From Pseudomonadota bacterium (GTDB lineage: Bacteria; Pseudomonadota; Gammaproteobacteria; UBA1113): 64,000 bases of DNA. The notes beneath the pieces were generated by a model that saw nothing but the letters and a program-made list of their open reading frames with translations, was not told where the DNA came from and did no database searches. The stretch spans positions 119,536 through 183,535 of the forward strand of contig JAJXVU010000001.1 in NCBI GenBank assembly GCA_021781965.1, read 5' to 3'. This document shows, piece by piece, positions 46,171 through 54,567 of the stretch (positions within the stretch are counted from its first letter, which is position 1; each line of letters opens with the position of its first letter). A program made the position numbers and the translations under genes.

Positions 46171-46707
46171 TTACAGCATCCGTTTCAACACATCATCCTT
46201 GCGCACAAAATGATGATACAGTGCGCCTATCAGATGTAATATCACTAAGCCTAAAATAGTCCATGCCAAATAAGTGTGCCATTGTCTAATGGCGTGGCCT
46301 AAGCTATCGGATACTGGTACGAACGGAGCAGGCAAATTAAACCAGCCCCAAAGCAAGGGAGGTTTACCTTTGGCTGTTGTAAAAATCCAGCCCGATAAAC
46401 ACATAGCTATAACTGAAATATATAATAAATAACGCACGACTTTGGCTAAAGCCAATTGAGAAAAGGGCATGCCAGCAGGGTAACTGGGTTTGATATTACG
46501 CGCCGACCATAACATAAAGACGATCATCAGGGCCAAGAGTGTTATCCCTAAGGATTTATGCCAGCCGTAAATCGCACCTTGAGTAGGGCCTGCCAAGACA
46601 TCTAATAGGCTGCCTACCAGCAACATACCCAGAACACAGAAGGCCACAACCCAGTGTAAAAGCTTGGTAACTAAACCATAGCGATCGGTTGAGTTTTTAA
46701 TTTGCAT
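46171..46707 (-). CDS. cybB: Cytochrome b561
   Basis: 178 residues with four transmembrane helices. Haem-ligand histidines are at the expected places: LLHWVVAF (helix 1), IYGWHKSLGITLL (helix 2), GHAIRQWHTYLAWTILGLVILHLIGALYHHFV (helix 4, given in pieces). Bacterial cytochrome b561 (DUF4405-like) oxidises ubiquinol, in E. coli reducing superoxide. Length matches. Monocistronic. Confidence 0.9.
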   Translation of the reverse strand: MQIKNSTDRYGLVTKLLHWVVAFCVLGMLLVGSLLDVLAGPTQGAIYGWHKSLGITLLALMIVFMLWSARNIKPSYPAGMPFSQLALAKVVRYLLYISVIAMCLSGWIFTTAKGKPPLLWGWFNLPAPFVPVSDSLGHAIRQWHTYLAWTILGLVILHLIGALYHHFVRKDDVLKRML

Positions 46708-46910
46708 ATGAATGTTCTCCAGATTGATATTGCACTGATTCTACGTGGTTTTTTTAGGGGTTGTAAAGCGAATGATATACAGTTACATCTATTTATTACT
46801 AATAATCTTCTAGTCTTGCACTCAGCAGCCATCTGTTTTATTATTCCTCCGTGATTTTCAATCATATGTATTCTGTAATAAACTTTTGTGCGGGGGCTGA
46901 ATAGTAAAAA

Positions 46911-47918
46911 ATGCAAAACTTAACTATCCGCAACAGTACTGTTGAATTTCTCATTTTTACTCAACAAGCAGCTCAAAATAGTATCACAGTGCGTTATGAA
47001 GAGGGCACAATCTGGCTGACACAGAAATTATTAGCAGAATTATTTAGTGTAGATAAACGCACCATAAGTGAGCATTTACAGAACATTTTTCTGAGCGATG
47101 AACTAATTGAGCAGGCAGTTGTCCGGAAATTCCGGACAACTGCCTCTGATGGTAAAAAGTACCAAACTAAATACTATAATCTTGATGCCATTATTTCAGT
47201 AGGTTACCGTGTTAATTCTGTGCGAGCGACACAGTTTCGCCAATGGGCTACACAGGTGTTGCGCGAGTTTGCTGTAACAGGCTATGTTTTGGACAAAAAA
47301 CGCTTAGAAAATGGTGTGTTTTTAGGCGAAGATTATTATGAACGGCTACTTGGTGAAATTCGCGAAATTCGTCTCAGTGAGCGTCGTTTTTATCAAAAGG
47401 TGACTGATATTTATGCCACTAGTATTGATTATAATAAAGATGCGCCTACGACACGTGAGTTTTTTTCTAAAGTGCAAAATAAGCTGCATTTTGCTATTCA
47501 TGGGTATACTGCCGCTGAACTAATTTATGAGCGTGCAAATAATACGAAAACTCATATGGGTTTAAGGTCTTGGGAGAATGCACCGGCCGGCAAAATTCTG
47601 AAAACTGATGTGGTTGTTGCTAAAAATTACCTGACTGCAGAAGAACTGCAAGCCTTGGGGCGTATTGTTAATGCTTATCTTGATTTAGCCGAAGATCGGG
47701 CGCGAAGAAAAATTCCTATGACTATGGAGGATTGGGCTAAACGACTAGATCAATTTTTAGAATTGGCCGAACGTGATATTTTGAAGAATGCGGGTCGGAT
47801 TAGTGCTGAAGTGGCTAGAGAACATGCCGAAAGTGAATTTGAAAAATATCGTATAGTGCAAGATAAGTTATTTGAGTCCGATTTTGATCGAATGGTGCAA
47901 GCAGTGCAAGAAGAATAG
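46911..47918 (+). CDS. RhuM-family protein
   Basis: 335 residues, full length for RhuM, named from a Salmonella pathogenicity island and common on phage- and plasmid-derived DNA. Features: VRYEEGTIWLTQKLLAELF (KilA-N/HTH-like), TISEHLQNIF, VVRKFRTTASDGK, YYNLDAIISVGYRVNS, FRQWATQVLREF. The C-terminal part is a Fic-associated-type helical domain (KVQNKLHFAIHGYTAAELI, GLRSWENAPAG). The function is unknown; DNA or stress related roles are proposed. No ribosome site is obvious. A 33-base palindrome lies inside the gene at 47113-47145. Confidence 0.88.
   Translation: MQNLTIRNSTVEFLIFTQQAAQNSITVRYEEGTIWLTQKLLAELFSVDKRTISEHLQNIFLSDELIEQAVVRKFRTTASDGKKYQTKYYNLDAIISVGYRVNSVRATQFRQWATQVLREFAVTGYVLDKKRLENGVFLGEDYYERLLGEIREIRLSERRFYQKVTDIYATSIDYNKDAPTTREFFSKVQNKLHFAIHGYTAAELIYERANNTKTHMGLRSWENAPAGKILKTDVVVAKNYLTAEELQALGRIVNAYLDLAEDRARRKIPMTMEDWAKRLDQFLELAERDILKNAGRISAEVAREHAESEFEKYRIVQDKLFESDFDRMVQAVQEE
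47113..47145. repeat. Perfect 16 bp-arm palindrome inside the RhuM gene
   Basis: AGGCAGTTGTCCGGAA (47113-47128), one base, and its exact reverse complement (47130-47145). It encodes the conserved QAVVRKFRTTA of the protein, so the hairpin potential and the coding constraint overlap. Confidence 0.9.
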
Positions 47919-47983
47919 ATAGAATCCAAAGAGATATATGTTTTTAACATTACTGAAATTCAAAAGCTAGGGAGGATTGTCTG

Positions 47984-48253
47984 GTGAGTATAACTGAAGA
48001 AGAATCTGCAGCTAACCAACCTACAAGAAAGTCAATTCTTGAGTTGTCACATGAAGAAGCGCGCCATCATTTATTAAAATCTAGAAGCTATTGTAATTTC
48101 GACCTCCCAGAATACATTGGATTTGATCAACTAATTAAAGATGTTGATAAGATCCTTCTTAATAAGAACTTAAGTGATATGGTAACTAAAAAACACCATC
48201 AAAATAGCCGCAATAGCAGATACTACAGCCACAACGGCGGCAGCAATACTTAA
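47984..48253 (+). pseudogene. Small protein, possible reverse-transcriptase N-terminal remnant
   Basis: 89 residues from GTG 47984 with GGGAGG upstream. LSHEEARHHLLKSRSYCNFD, then LPEYIGFDQLIKDVDKILLNK resembles the N-termini of bacterial RNA-directed DNA polymerases of the retron/abortive-infection type ('EARxFFLKxxSYCNFDLPxY...'). After NLSD the sequence becomes low-complexity (HHQNSRNSRYYSHNGGS) and stops; near an A6 run another frame gives a hydrophobic KNTIKIAAIADTTATTAAAI. I read it as a truncated, frameshifted remnant. It may instead be a genuine small protein. Confidence 0.4.
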
Positions 48254-48446
48254 GTCAAATTGCTACGAGAATCTCTGTAAGTGCTTTTATGTTACCATAA
48301 ATCAACCCTTTAGGAGCGGTTATAACAATAATAGTTTAAAAATGAAACAGATAAGTCCCGCCCAGAAGGACCTGAGGTGCTATCGCAAAAACGACTGAGG
48401 TGTTGTATACTTCGTGTTCAGAAAAATAAGGTAACTCATTAATAAA

Positions 48447-50300
48447 ATGTCGCAAATCCACTTAAAAAATATTTCCATTGCTTTTGGCTCTGATCCCCTC
48501 TTAGATAAGGTCGATTTAATCATTGAAGCAAAAGAACGTCTTTGTATTTTAGGCCGCAATGGCACGGGCAAATCTACTTTGCTCAAATTGATCAATGGCG
48601 AAATCAAACCGGATGGCGGCGAAATTAGCTATCAAAGTGGTATTAGGATTGCGAAGTTAGATCAGGATGTTCCTAGCAATCTGAGCGGAACGGTTTATAA
48701 GGTAATCACTCAGGGTCTGGGTAAACTGGGTCAGCTGTTAGCGCAATATCAGGACTTAACGCATAAATTAGCCGATGATAGTTCTGAACAAATATTGAAT
48801 GAACTGCATACGGTGCAGCAATCCTTAGACAAAGAGCATGGTTGGGATTTATCGTATAAAATAGAATCCATTATTTCGTTATTGGCATTGCCAGCTGATA
48901 TGGAATTTTCTAGCCTTTCTGGCGGATTAAAGCGTCGGGTATTGTTAGGACAAGCCTTAGTTAAAGATCCCGATATTATTCTTTTAGACGAACCCACTAA
49001 TCATTTAGAAATAGAAGCCATTGATTGGCTAGAAAAATTTTTAAAAGGGTTTGCGGGCACCGTTATTTTTATCACGCATGATCGTACTTTTATGCAGAGT
49101 ATTGCCACGCGCATGGTGGAATTAGATCGTGGTAAGTTAAGTAGTTATCCGGGCAATTATCAACATTATCTAGACCGTAAGCAACATGAGTTGGAAGTGG
49201 AGCAAACGCAAAATAGAGAGTTTGATAAAAAGCTTAAACAAGAAGAAGCGTGGATCCGCCAAGGTGTTAAGGCCAGACGTACGCGTAATGAAGGACGAGT
49301 ACGCGCATTAGAAAAATTACGTGCAGTACGCCAGAGTAGGCGCGAGCAGATGGGCACCGCCAAATTACAAATACAAAAAAGCGAGCAATCCGGGAAAATA
49401 GTGATTGAAGCAAAGAATATTAGCTTTAACTATCCAGATAAAAAAATTGCGAATGATTTCTCCACAACGATTATACGCGGGGATAAGATTGGGTTAATAG
49501 GTCCTAATGGTGTGGGTAAAACAACACTGTTGAGAATATTATTGGGGCAACTGCAGCCACAGCAAGGCTCTGTGCGCCATGGCACAAAATTAGAAATTGC
49601 TTATTTTGATCAATTGCGCGCCGATTTAGATGAAAGTAAAACCGTAGCGGATAATATCAGTTATGGCGATCAATATGTTACGGTGAATGGTCAACTTATT
49701 CATATTATGACTTATTTGCAGGATTTTCTGTTTTCGCCACAACGAGCGCGATCTCCGGTCAGTTCTCTTTCCGGCGGCGAACGCAATCGTTTACTGTTAG
49801 CGAGATTATTTACTAAAGCCGCTAATTTGTTAGTATTAGACGAACCTACCAATGACTTAGATCTAGAAACTTTAGAGTTACTAGAATCCTTATTGGTAGA
49901 ATATACGGGCACGTTAATTTTAGTCAGTCATGATAGAAGCTTTTTAGATAATACCGTGACCAGTACTATGGTTTTCAATGGTGATGGCAAGATAGAAGAG
50001 TTTGTAGGCGGCTATGATGATTGGTTACATCAGAAAAAAATGGTAACGGAAAATGAAAAAGTAGCAGCCACTAAACCGCAAACCACGAACGAAGACTACC
50101 AAACGCGTAAAGAAATGGCGGCCCTAGAACGTAAAATTGAAAAATGCGAGGCCAAACAAAAAGAATTAAAACATAAATTGATCGACCCCGAACTCTATCT
50201 ACCAGAGCAATTCCAGCAATTGGAAAAGCTACAACAACAATTGCAACAGTGTGAGAATGAACTTGCTGAATTGGTAGGGAAATGGGAGAAGTTTGTTTAG
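48447..50300 (+). CDS. uup: ABC-F ATPase Uup
   Basis: 617 residues. Two ABC modules without membrane domains: first Walker A ILGRNGTGKSTLL, signature SSLSGGLKRRVLLGQAL, Walker B IILLDEPTNHLEIEAIDWLE; second Walker A LIGPNGVGKTTLL, SSLSGGERNRLLLARL, VLDEPTNDLDLETLELLE. The P-site-interacting linker lies between them. The C-terminal ~70 residues form the coiled-coil DNA-binding tail typical of Uup (EDYQTRKEMAALERKIEK and after). ABC-F proteins act on ribosomes; Uup also affects transposon excision and branched DNA. Confidence 0.94.
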   Translation: MSQIHLKNISIAFGSDPLLDKVDLIIEAKERLCILGRNGTGKSTLLKLINGEIKPDGGEISYQSGIRIAKLDQDVPSNLSGTVYKVITQGLGKLGQLLAQYQDLTHKLADDSSEQILNELHTVQQSLDKEHGWDLSYKIESIISLLALPADMEFSSLSGGLKRRVLLGQALVKDPDIILLDEPTNHLEIEAIDWLEKFLKGFAGTVIFITHDRTFMQSIATRMVELDRGKLSSYPGNYQHYLDRKQHELEVEQTQNREFDKKLKQEEAWIRQGVKARRTRNEGRVRALEKLRAVRQSRREQMGTAKLQIQKSEQSGKIVIEAKNISFNYPDKKIANDFSTTIIRGDKIGLIGPNGVGKTTLLRILLGQLQPQQGSVRHGTKLEIAYFDQLRADLDESKTVADNISYGDQYVTVNGQLIHIMTYLQDFLFSPQRARSPVSSLSGGERNRLLLARLFTKAANLLVLDEPTNDLDLETLELLESLLVEYTGTLILVSHDRSFLDNTVTSTMVFNGDGKIEEFVGGYDDWLHQKKMVTENEKVAATKPQTTNEDYQTRKEMAALERKIEKCEAKQKELKHKLIDPELYLPEQFQQLEKLQQQLQQCENELAELVGKWEKFV

Positions 50301-50356
50301 CGGCTACTTTAAATTATTGTCACTTACAGTTAAAGAAATAACTCGTCATTGCAAAT

Positions 50357-51379
50357 TCAAGGCACTTGCAATAAAAAATCTTCCATCATTATTCCTTGAA
50401 TAGACGACGTTGCAAAAACTTGGCTGTTAATGACCGTCAATTGTTCGCCTGGAAATTGATGCGTAAACCAGCCAAAATGAAGCGCCGTACTTTTGCCGCG
50501 TTTTACTTCTATAAATTCATGATCTGCCACTACAAAATCAATTTCATGTTCTTTATTCTGCCCAAAAGCTAAAGGTGCTAATAAGGCTTCTCCTTGCAAA
50601 GCGGCACGACGCTGTAATTCTTGCGCAATTAACCATTCATACCATAGCCCTTGTGTTTTTTCAGGCAATGTTAAAAAATCCTCTATGCTGCGAATACGCT
50701 GTGGATGATAAGCAAGAGCTGACAACACATTGGTAATTTGATACTTACAAGGTTTTCTTAAGATCAGATTTTTTCTATGTTGATCCCACGGATAAGCAGG
50801 CACTACACAGCCTAAATCATTCAATATTTCGATATAAGCGTGTGCTGCGGAATTATTCGCTAGTCCCGCTTCGCGCGCCAATTTAAGTTGTCCTACTGGC
50901 GTACCCGCAAAACGAAAAATAACTTCCATAATATTTAAAAGAGCGCTTCTACTACGACCTGTTGCAGCTATTTCGCCATCCACCCAATCCCGAACCAATT
51001 GTATGATATACTCTGGAATAATCCCTTGTGTTGCGATTTCTGTGCAAGCAATAGGAGACCCTCCAGATAATAAATAACTGATTAAGGTTTTTTCTTGTAA
51101 ATGCTCATAACAAACCCTATGAAATTCTCGATAAGAAACGGGTGTAAATAAATAATTGGTGCGTGCCAAATGGTACAACTGCTGTTTCAGCCAAGTGCTC
51201 TTGCCATATTGTCTTGCTCCTCTGATCAATAAAATACCTGGTTCCAGTGGCAAGGTTTTCAGGCCAAAATCCATCTTAAAAATAGAAGGGGAGGCTTGCA
51301 ATTGCGCGAGACGTGGAAATAATCCTGGTGTATCCAGTTCGCCCCTGGCCAAAATTTCATTCATGGTGGTAATATCCAT
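50357..51379 (-). CDS. DUF4143-type ATPase with an internal deletion
   Basis: 340 residues. Walker A is ILLIRGARQYGKSTWLKQQL (about 49-68). It is followed almost at once by LARTNYLFTPVSYREFHRVC, a segment that in the family comes after Walker B and sensor 1. So about 90 residues, including Walker B (LFIDE), are missing in frame. The rest is normal: TLISYLLSGGSP, EIAATGRSRSALLNIM, a winged helix (PVGQLKLAREAGLANNSAAHAY), and the DUF4143 nuclease-like C-terminus with EIDFVVADHEFIEVKRGKS. ATP hydrolysis is unlikely, so this is probably a decaying gene with an open frame. Confidence 0.8.
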   Translation of the reverse strand: MDITTMNEILARGELDTPGLFPRLAQLQASPSIFKMDFGLKTLPLEPGILLIRGARQYGKSTWLKQQLYHLARTNYLFTPVSYREFHRVCYEHLQEKTLISYLLSGGSPIACTEIATQGIIPEYIIQLVRDWVDGEIAATGRSRSALLNIMEVIFRFAGTPVGQLKLAREAGLANNSAAHAYIEILNDLGCVVPAYPWDQHRKNLILRKPCKYQITNVLSALAYHPQRIRSIEDFLTLPEKTQGLWYEWLIAQELQRRAALQGEALLAPLAFGQNKEHEIDFVVADHEFIEVKRGKSTALHFGWFTHQFPGEQLTVINSQVFATSSIQGIMMEDFLLQVP

Positions 51380-51493
51380 AAATTGCTCGCTTTATGGTCT
51401 AACGTTAACAAGATTAGCAAGTTTATCTGGTATGAGTGGATATGCACTTAGAAAGCAAGAAAATAGATCTGCTGCTACAAATCAAGAAAATCG

Positions 51494-51556
51494 CCCCGAT
51501 CGGGGTTATTTAGTAAGAATTTGGTGTTGTTATGGACTAATAATCCCGATCGGGAT
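51494..51556. promoter_or_regulatory. Two CCCGATCGGG palindromes
   Basis: CCCCGATCGGGG (51494-51505) and ATCCCGATCGGGAT (51543-51556) are spaced 49 bases centre to centre in an otherwise non-coding gap. Their shape suits a dimeric HTH repressor; similar sequences occur before HipB/Xre-type antitoxin genes, but here no such gene follows, only a 28-codon frame from ATG 51560 that runs into the oppositely transcribed oxidoreductase gene. Confidence 0.45.
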
Positions 51557-51615
51557 GAAATGTTCTTTAAAAGAATTCTGAGTGATATTGAAGAATTGTG
51601 CAAAGAAATAATGGA

Positions 51616-52554
51616 CTACCCGTACATATTACACATGTTTTTATAACCATCGCTCAGCGTAACTTCAGGTTCAGAATTTTCTTGAATAGCTCGCATGAGA
51701 TCATTGATTTCATCGCTATACAAATCGTTATCGCAATTAAAGGGTAAAACTTCATCATAAAACACAATTTTCCTATTAGCTGGCAAGCCCATCATATCGT
51801 CAGCATAAATCAAGCCTTTTTCAGTATGTATACGTAACGAAAAAGGTTCATTCAATAAAATAGAGCAATTGATATTGGCCGTAGTGCCATTCTTAAAGCG
51901 CATGGTCATCATCAGGGTTTCATCGGTGGTATTGAACTTGGCATTGCTGCTGATGATATTCAGATCGTCTACTTCGCCGCAGATCGGCACGAAATACCAC
52001 CTGATGATATCTATGCAATGTGTGCCCAACGTAGTCATGCACCACCATAGCCCAGAGTTTTGGCGCCATTTGGCTTCTTGTATAAAAGTATGTCCCCAAT
52101 TTAAATCAATGTGGTAAATCTCGTTAGAATTGAGAGTTTGTAGTTTTTGTTTCAGTAAACGCAAGCCAGCATGCCAGCGTAAATGGTAACCCAATGCTAT
52201 AGTCGATGTACTGTTGCGAGCAGCAGCCATTATATTTTCTGCTTCTTCTAAGCTCGTACACAGAGGCTTTTCGATTAATAATTGTTTGTTAAACTGCAGC
52301 GCTTTAAGCACTAGCTCGGTGTGCATATTATCGGGTGTCGCTATAATGATGATATCTAATAAATCATTTTGTATGAATTCGTCAAAATTAATACTTTGTA
52401 TACAACTCTGGTCACTATCGGTTTTGTTTATAAAATCTTCTACTGTTGTGGCTGTTCTTCCGCAAACACCAAACAGAGTAGCATTAGGCATTGAATTGAT
52501 CGATTTAGCAAATCGCGCTGCCACGCGTCCTGGGCCAACGATACCGATGTTCAT
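51616..52554 (-). CDS. Gfo/Idh/MocA-family oxidoreductase
   Basis: 312 residues. An N-terminal Rossmann fold (MNIGIVGPGRVAARFAKSI) precedes IIIATPDNMHTELVLKAL and the catalytic-Lys motif LLIEKPLCTSLEEAENIM. The C-terminal alpha/beta domain contains GYHLRWHAGLRLL and WWCMTTLGTHCIDIIRWYF, with the conserved Gly-His/Asp pair. Family members oxidise sugars, inositols or bile pigments with NAD(P); the substrate cannot be named. The start is one base after the stop of the upstream serine hydrolase gene, so they form an operon. It may act on a cell-wall or sugar metabolite. Confidence 0.85.
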   Translation of the reverse strand: MNIGIVGPGRVAARFAKSINSMPNATLFGVCGRTATTVEDFINKTDSDQSCIQSINFDEFIQNDLLDIIIIATPDNMHTELVLKALQFNKQLLIEKPLCTSLEEAENIMAAARNSTSTIALGYHLRWHAGLRLLKQKLQTLNSNEIYHIDLNWGHTFIQEAKWRQNSGLWWCMTTLGTHCIDIIRWYFVPICGEVDDLNIISSNAKFNTTDETLMMTMRFKNGTTANINCSILLNEPFSLRIHTEKGLIYADDMMGLPANRKIVFYDEVLPFNCDNDLYSDEINDLMRAIQENSEPEVTLSDGYKNMCNMYG

Positions 52555-52555
52555 G

Positions 52556-53818
52556 CTATTTCCCCTCTATCAATATAGGCATCAGCTCAGCAAAAGCTCC
52601 AGGTAAAATTTCCCCCGTATCATAATCTATCGTATCTAAAAAAGCAGGATCAGATGAGTTGATCGCCAGCGCCATTGCCAGATGGTATTTGAAGAAATAG
52701 AAGCAAATAACGGAGTACCCTGGGGTAAAACCATTATGATAGACAAACAAGCCAAATTGTGGGCTATGGAAAATAACGACACCAAGGCCATATGCAGCAA
52801 TACTATGTTTGCCAAAAGGTGCACCGTTATGAATCATAGCGTCTATGCTCTTAGACGTTAATAGATTACCCTGAAAAAGCGCTTGATACCATTGTGTCAA
52901 TGCCTGGGTATTGGCAACAATGCCTCCAGAAGAACCCGGGAAAATAGTGTAAGCATCATGTAACTTATAGGCTAGTCTAGGCTTTGCTCCAGGAATCGTT
53001 ACTACCGGCGCATCCTTAAACGCAGCGGTTAATGGATTGTCATCGGTTATATCTAAATAACCATACGCCATTTTGCGAATTACAGATGGCGGTAAGACTC
53101 CGTTATCGGAATAATAAATATCTTTTAATTTAGCTTCTGTCCATAATTGTGTAAATAGCTCTGAAATGGGTTTGTGAGTTACTGATTTCAAAACAATGCC
53201 TAGCAATAGGTAATCTGTATTGGTATAGCTGCACAACCACGGCGTTCCGGGTTTAAAGAAGAAAGGCTTTTGCATGGCTATGGCCAGTAATTCCTGATCG
53301 GTCCAGGTGCGCATGGGGTCTTTCACAAAAGCAGCGGCGAAAGCTTTAGTATTAAAATCTTCGGGAACGCCACTGGTATGGTTTAATAATTGTCGTACGG
53401 TCACTATGCCTAAAGTAGGGTATTGTTTGATGCTGTCAGCCAGTTCTCCGCCATATTGTTTTGCCAGTTGGCTCAGCGTGTCATCTATACTCAGTTTGCC
53501 TGCCTCAACTTGTTGCAATATTGCCGCCGCTACAAACAATTTAGTGACACTACCTGTAAGAAATAAAGCATTTTCTGTGAGAGGAGAATTTGGGTTAATA
53601 TCATTTACGCCCACGGCAATGGTTTGTATAGGTTGATCGGCAAAGGCATAACTGAATACGGCTCCAGGAATATTGTATAGCTGAATTAGGTTGGTGAGCG
53701 TTTTTTTGAGCGCGGCATTTTTTTCTAACGTATTTTGCGTGGATTGAGTCGCATAAACCTGCGACATAAAAAACAAAGCGACACAAAAGGTTAGGGTCTT
53801 TAAAATTATGTTTTTCAT
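52556..53818 (-). CDS. Exported serine hydrolase, class C beta-lactamase family
   Basis: 420 residues with signal peptide MKNIILKTLTFCVALFFMSQ + VYA. The active-site SxxK is LTGSVTKLFVAAAIL (about Ser88), Tyr-x-Asn is in LCSYTNTDYLLLG, and the third box is near HNGFTPGY (HxG in place of KTG). These periplasmic enzymes include DD-peptidases, esterases and AmpC-like lactamases; HNG and the general sequence favour an esterase/DD-peptidase over a resistance enzyme. First gene of a two-gene operon with the oxidoreductase. Confidence 0.87.
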   Translation of the reverse strand: MKNIILKTLTFCVALFFMSQVYATQSTQNTLEKNAALKKTLTNLIQLYNIPGAVFSYAFADQPIQTIAVGVNDINPNSPLTENALFLTGSVTKLFVAAAILQQVEAGKLSIDDTLSQLAKQYGGELADSIKQYPTLGIVTVRQLLNHTSGVPEDFNTKAFAAAFVKDPMRTWTDQELLAIAMQKPFFFKPGTPWLCSYTNTDYLLLGIVLKSVTHKPISELFTQLWTEAKLKDIYYSDNGVLPPSVIRKMAYGYLDITDDNPLTAAFKDAPVVTIPGAKPRLAYKLHDAYTIFPGSSGGIVANTQALTQWYQALFQGNLLTSKSIDAMIHNGAPFGKHSIAAYGLGVVIFHSPQFGLFVYHNGFTPGYSVICFYFFKYHLAMALAINSSDPAFLDTIDYDTGEILPGAFAELMPILIEGK

Positions 53819-53942
53819 ATCAATCCTATAAGAATGATGGTCGTGAGAAATAAATTTAAAAACTTTCGAAAAAGCTATTATTTATTTTTTACTTCTGTTA
53901 TGATTATCAAGTGCTTAGCTTTTCAGTGACGCACAAAGGCGC

Positions 53943-54059
53943 AACCTTGAGTCTCACGATTTTACACGGTGACTCAAAGTTGCATAGGCGCCCCTCTGGC
54001 AAGCTTGAGAACGAGCCAAAGAGGCTAACTTGAACCTTACGATAATTAAGGACAAGCTA
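53943..54059 (+). other. Structured non-coding stretch, possible leader RNA
   Basis: GCAACCTTGAGTC (53943-53955) pairs with GACTCAAAGTTGC (53973-53985) with one mismatch. Then CCTCTGGC pairs with GCCAAAGAGG (about 53995-54023) around a bulge. A diverged second version of the first arm (AACTTGAACCTTACGAT) follows at about 54028. No known riboswitch class fits. The whole 53819-54059 stretch has no gene. Confidence 0.4.
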
Positions 54060-54233
54060 ATGAAAATTGTATCACATCGACCTTTCTTCGCCCACCATAA
54101 AATGGTACGAAAACTTTACACTATTTCGCTTTTAGCCCGATTTTGGATTAAAAAGAATCTTTTTTTAGTCTTAGAGGCTGTTAAAACGCGGGATAGATGC
54201 GTTTTAAGAAGTCCCGACTCTTTAGGTTTTTAG
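54060..54233 (+). CDS. Small basic ORF, uncertain
   Basis: 57 codons from ATG 54060 with AAGGA eight bases upstream. The product (MKIVSHRPFFAHHKMVRKLY, then TISLLARFWIKKNLFLVLEA) would be basic with one weakly hydrophobic stretch. No homologue is recognised, and base composition does not prove coding. It follows the structured stretch and may be regulated by it, or be chance. Confidence 0.3.
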   Translation: MKIVSHRPFFAHHKMVRKLYTISLLARFWIKKNLFLVLEAVKTRDRCVLRSPDSLGF

Positions 54234-54245
54234 ATTAACGTAGTT

Positions 54246-54286
54246 ATCCTCGGTGCTTGTTCTTGTTCGAGCAAGCACAAGGATAC
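54246..54286 (+). promoter_or_regulatory. Hairpin with a CsrA-like binding site in the csrA leader region
   Basis: ATCCT-CG-GTGCTTG ... CAAGCAC-A-AGGAT (54246-54284) forms a two-part stem. Its 3' side contains ACAAGGATAC (54277-54286), close to the CsrA consensus ACARGGAUGU. Further GGA motifs follow at 54321-54327 (AGGAGGA) and before the leader peptide. This would suit CsrA acting on its own transcript. Confidence 0.5.
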
Positions 54287-54512
54287 ATCCCTACATTAAT
54301 CGACATAGATATTAACCTAGGAGGAACAAGAGTTGTGGGATTTTATTAGACGCATGCTTTGCGTGCCTTATGGTGGGCATGGTCCACCTTAAATTATAAT
54401 AGGTAAAAATAACTACTCGCATCGTATAAATGATTTCAATGACGGAGTCAGCTGGAATGAGTAGTTACGAGCAAAATATATTTATTTTTTAATTCTCAAC
54501 AAGGAGAAGATC

Positions 54513-54566
54513 ATGATCTTATCTTTTTTGATTGAATGGTTACGTAAAAAAAAGGAGAGAAAATAA
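54513..54566 (+). CDS. 17-residue leader peptide of csrA
   Basis: ATG 54513 to TAA 54566, encoding [17 protein letters not shown], with a strong AAGGAGAAG seven bases upstream. The stop is one base before the csrA ATG. The last codons (AAA AAA AAG GAG AGA) are the csrA Shine-Dalgarno. Translation of this peptide would therefore occupy the csrA ribosome site and could couple or block it. The peptide is hydrophobic then strongly basic. Confidence 0.6.
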   Translation: MILSFLIEWLRKKKERK

Positions 54567-54567
54567 A

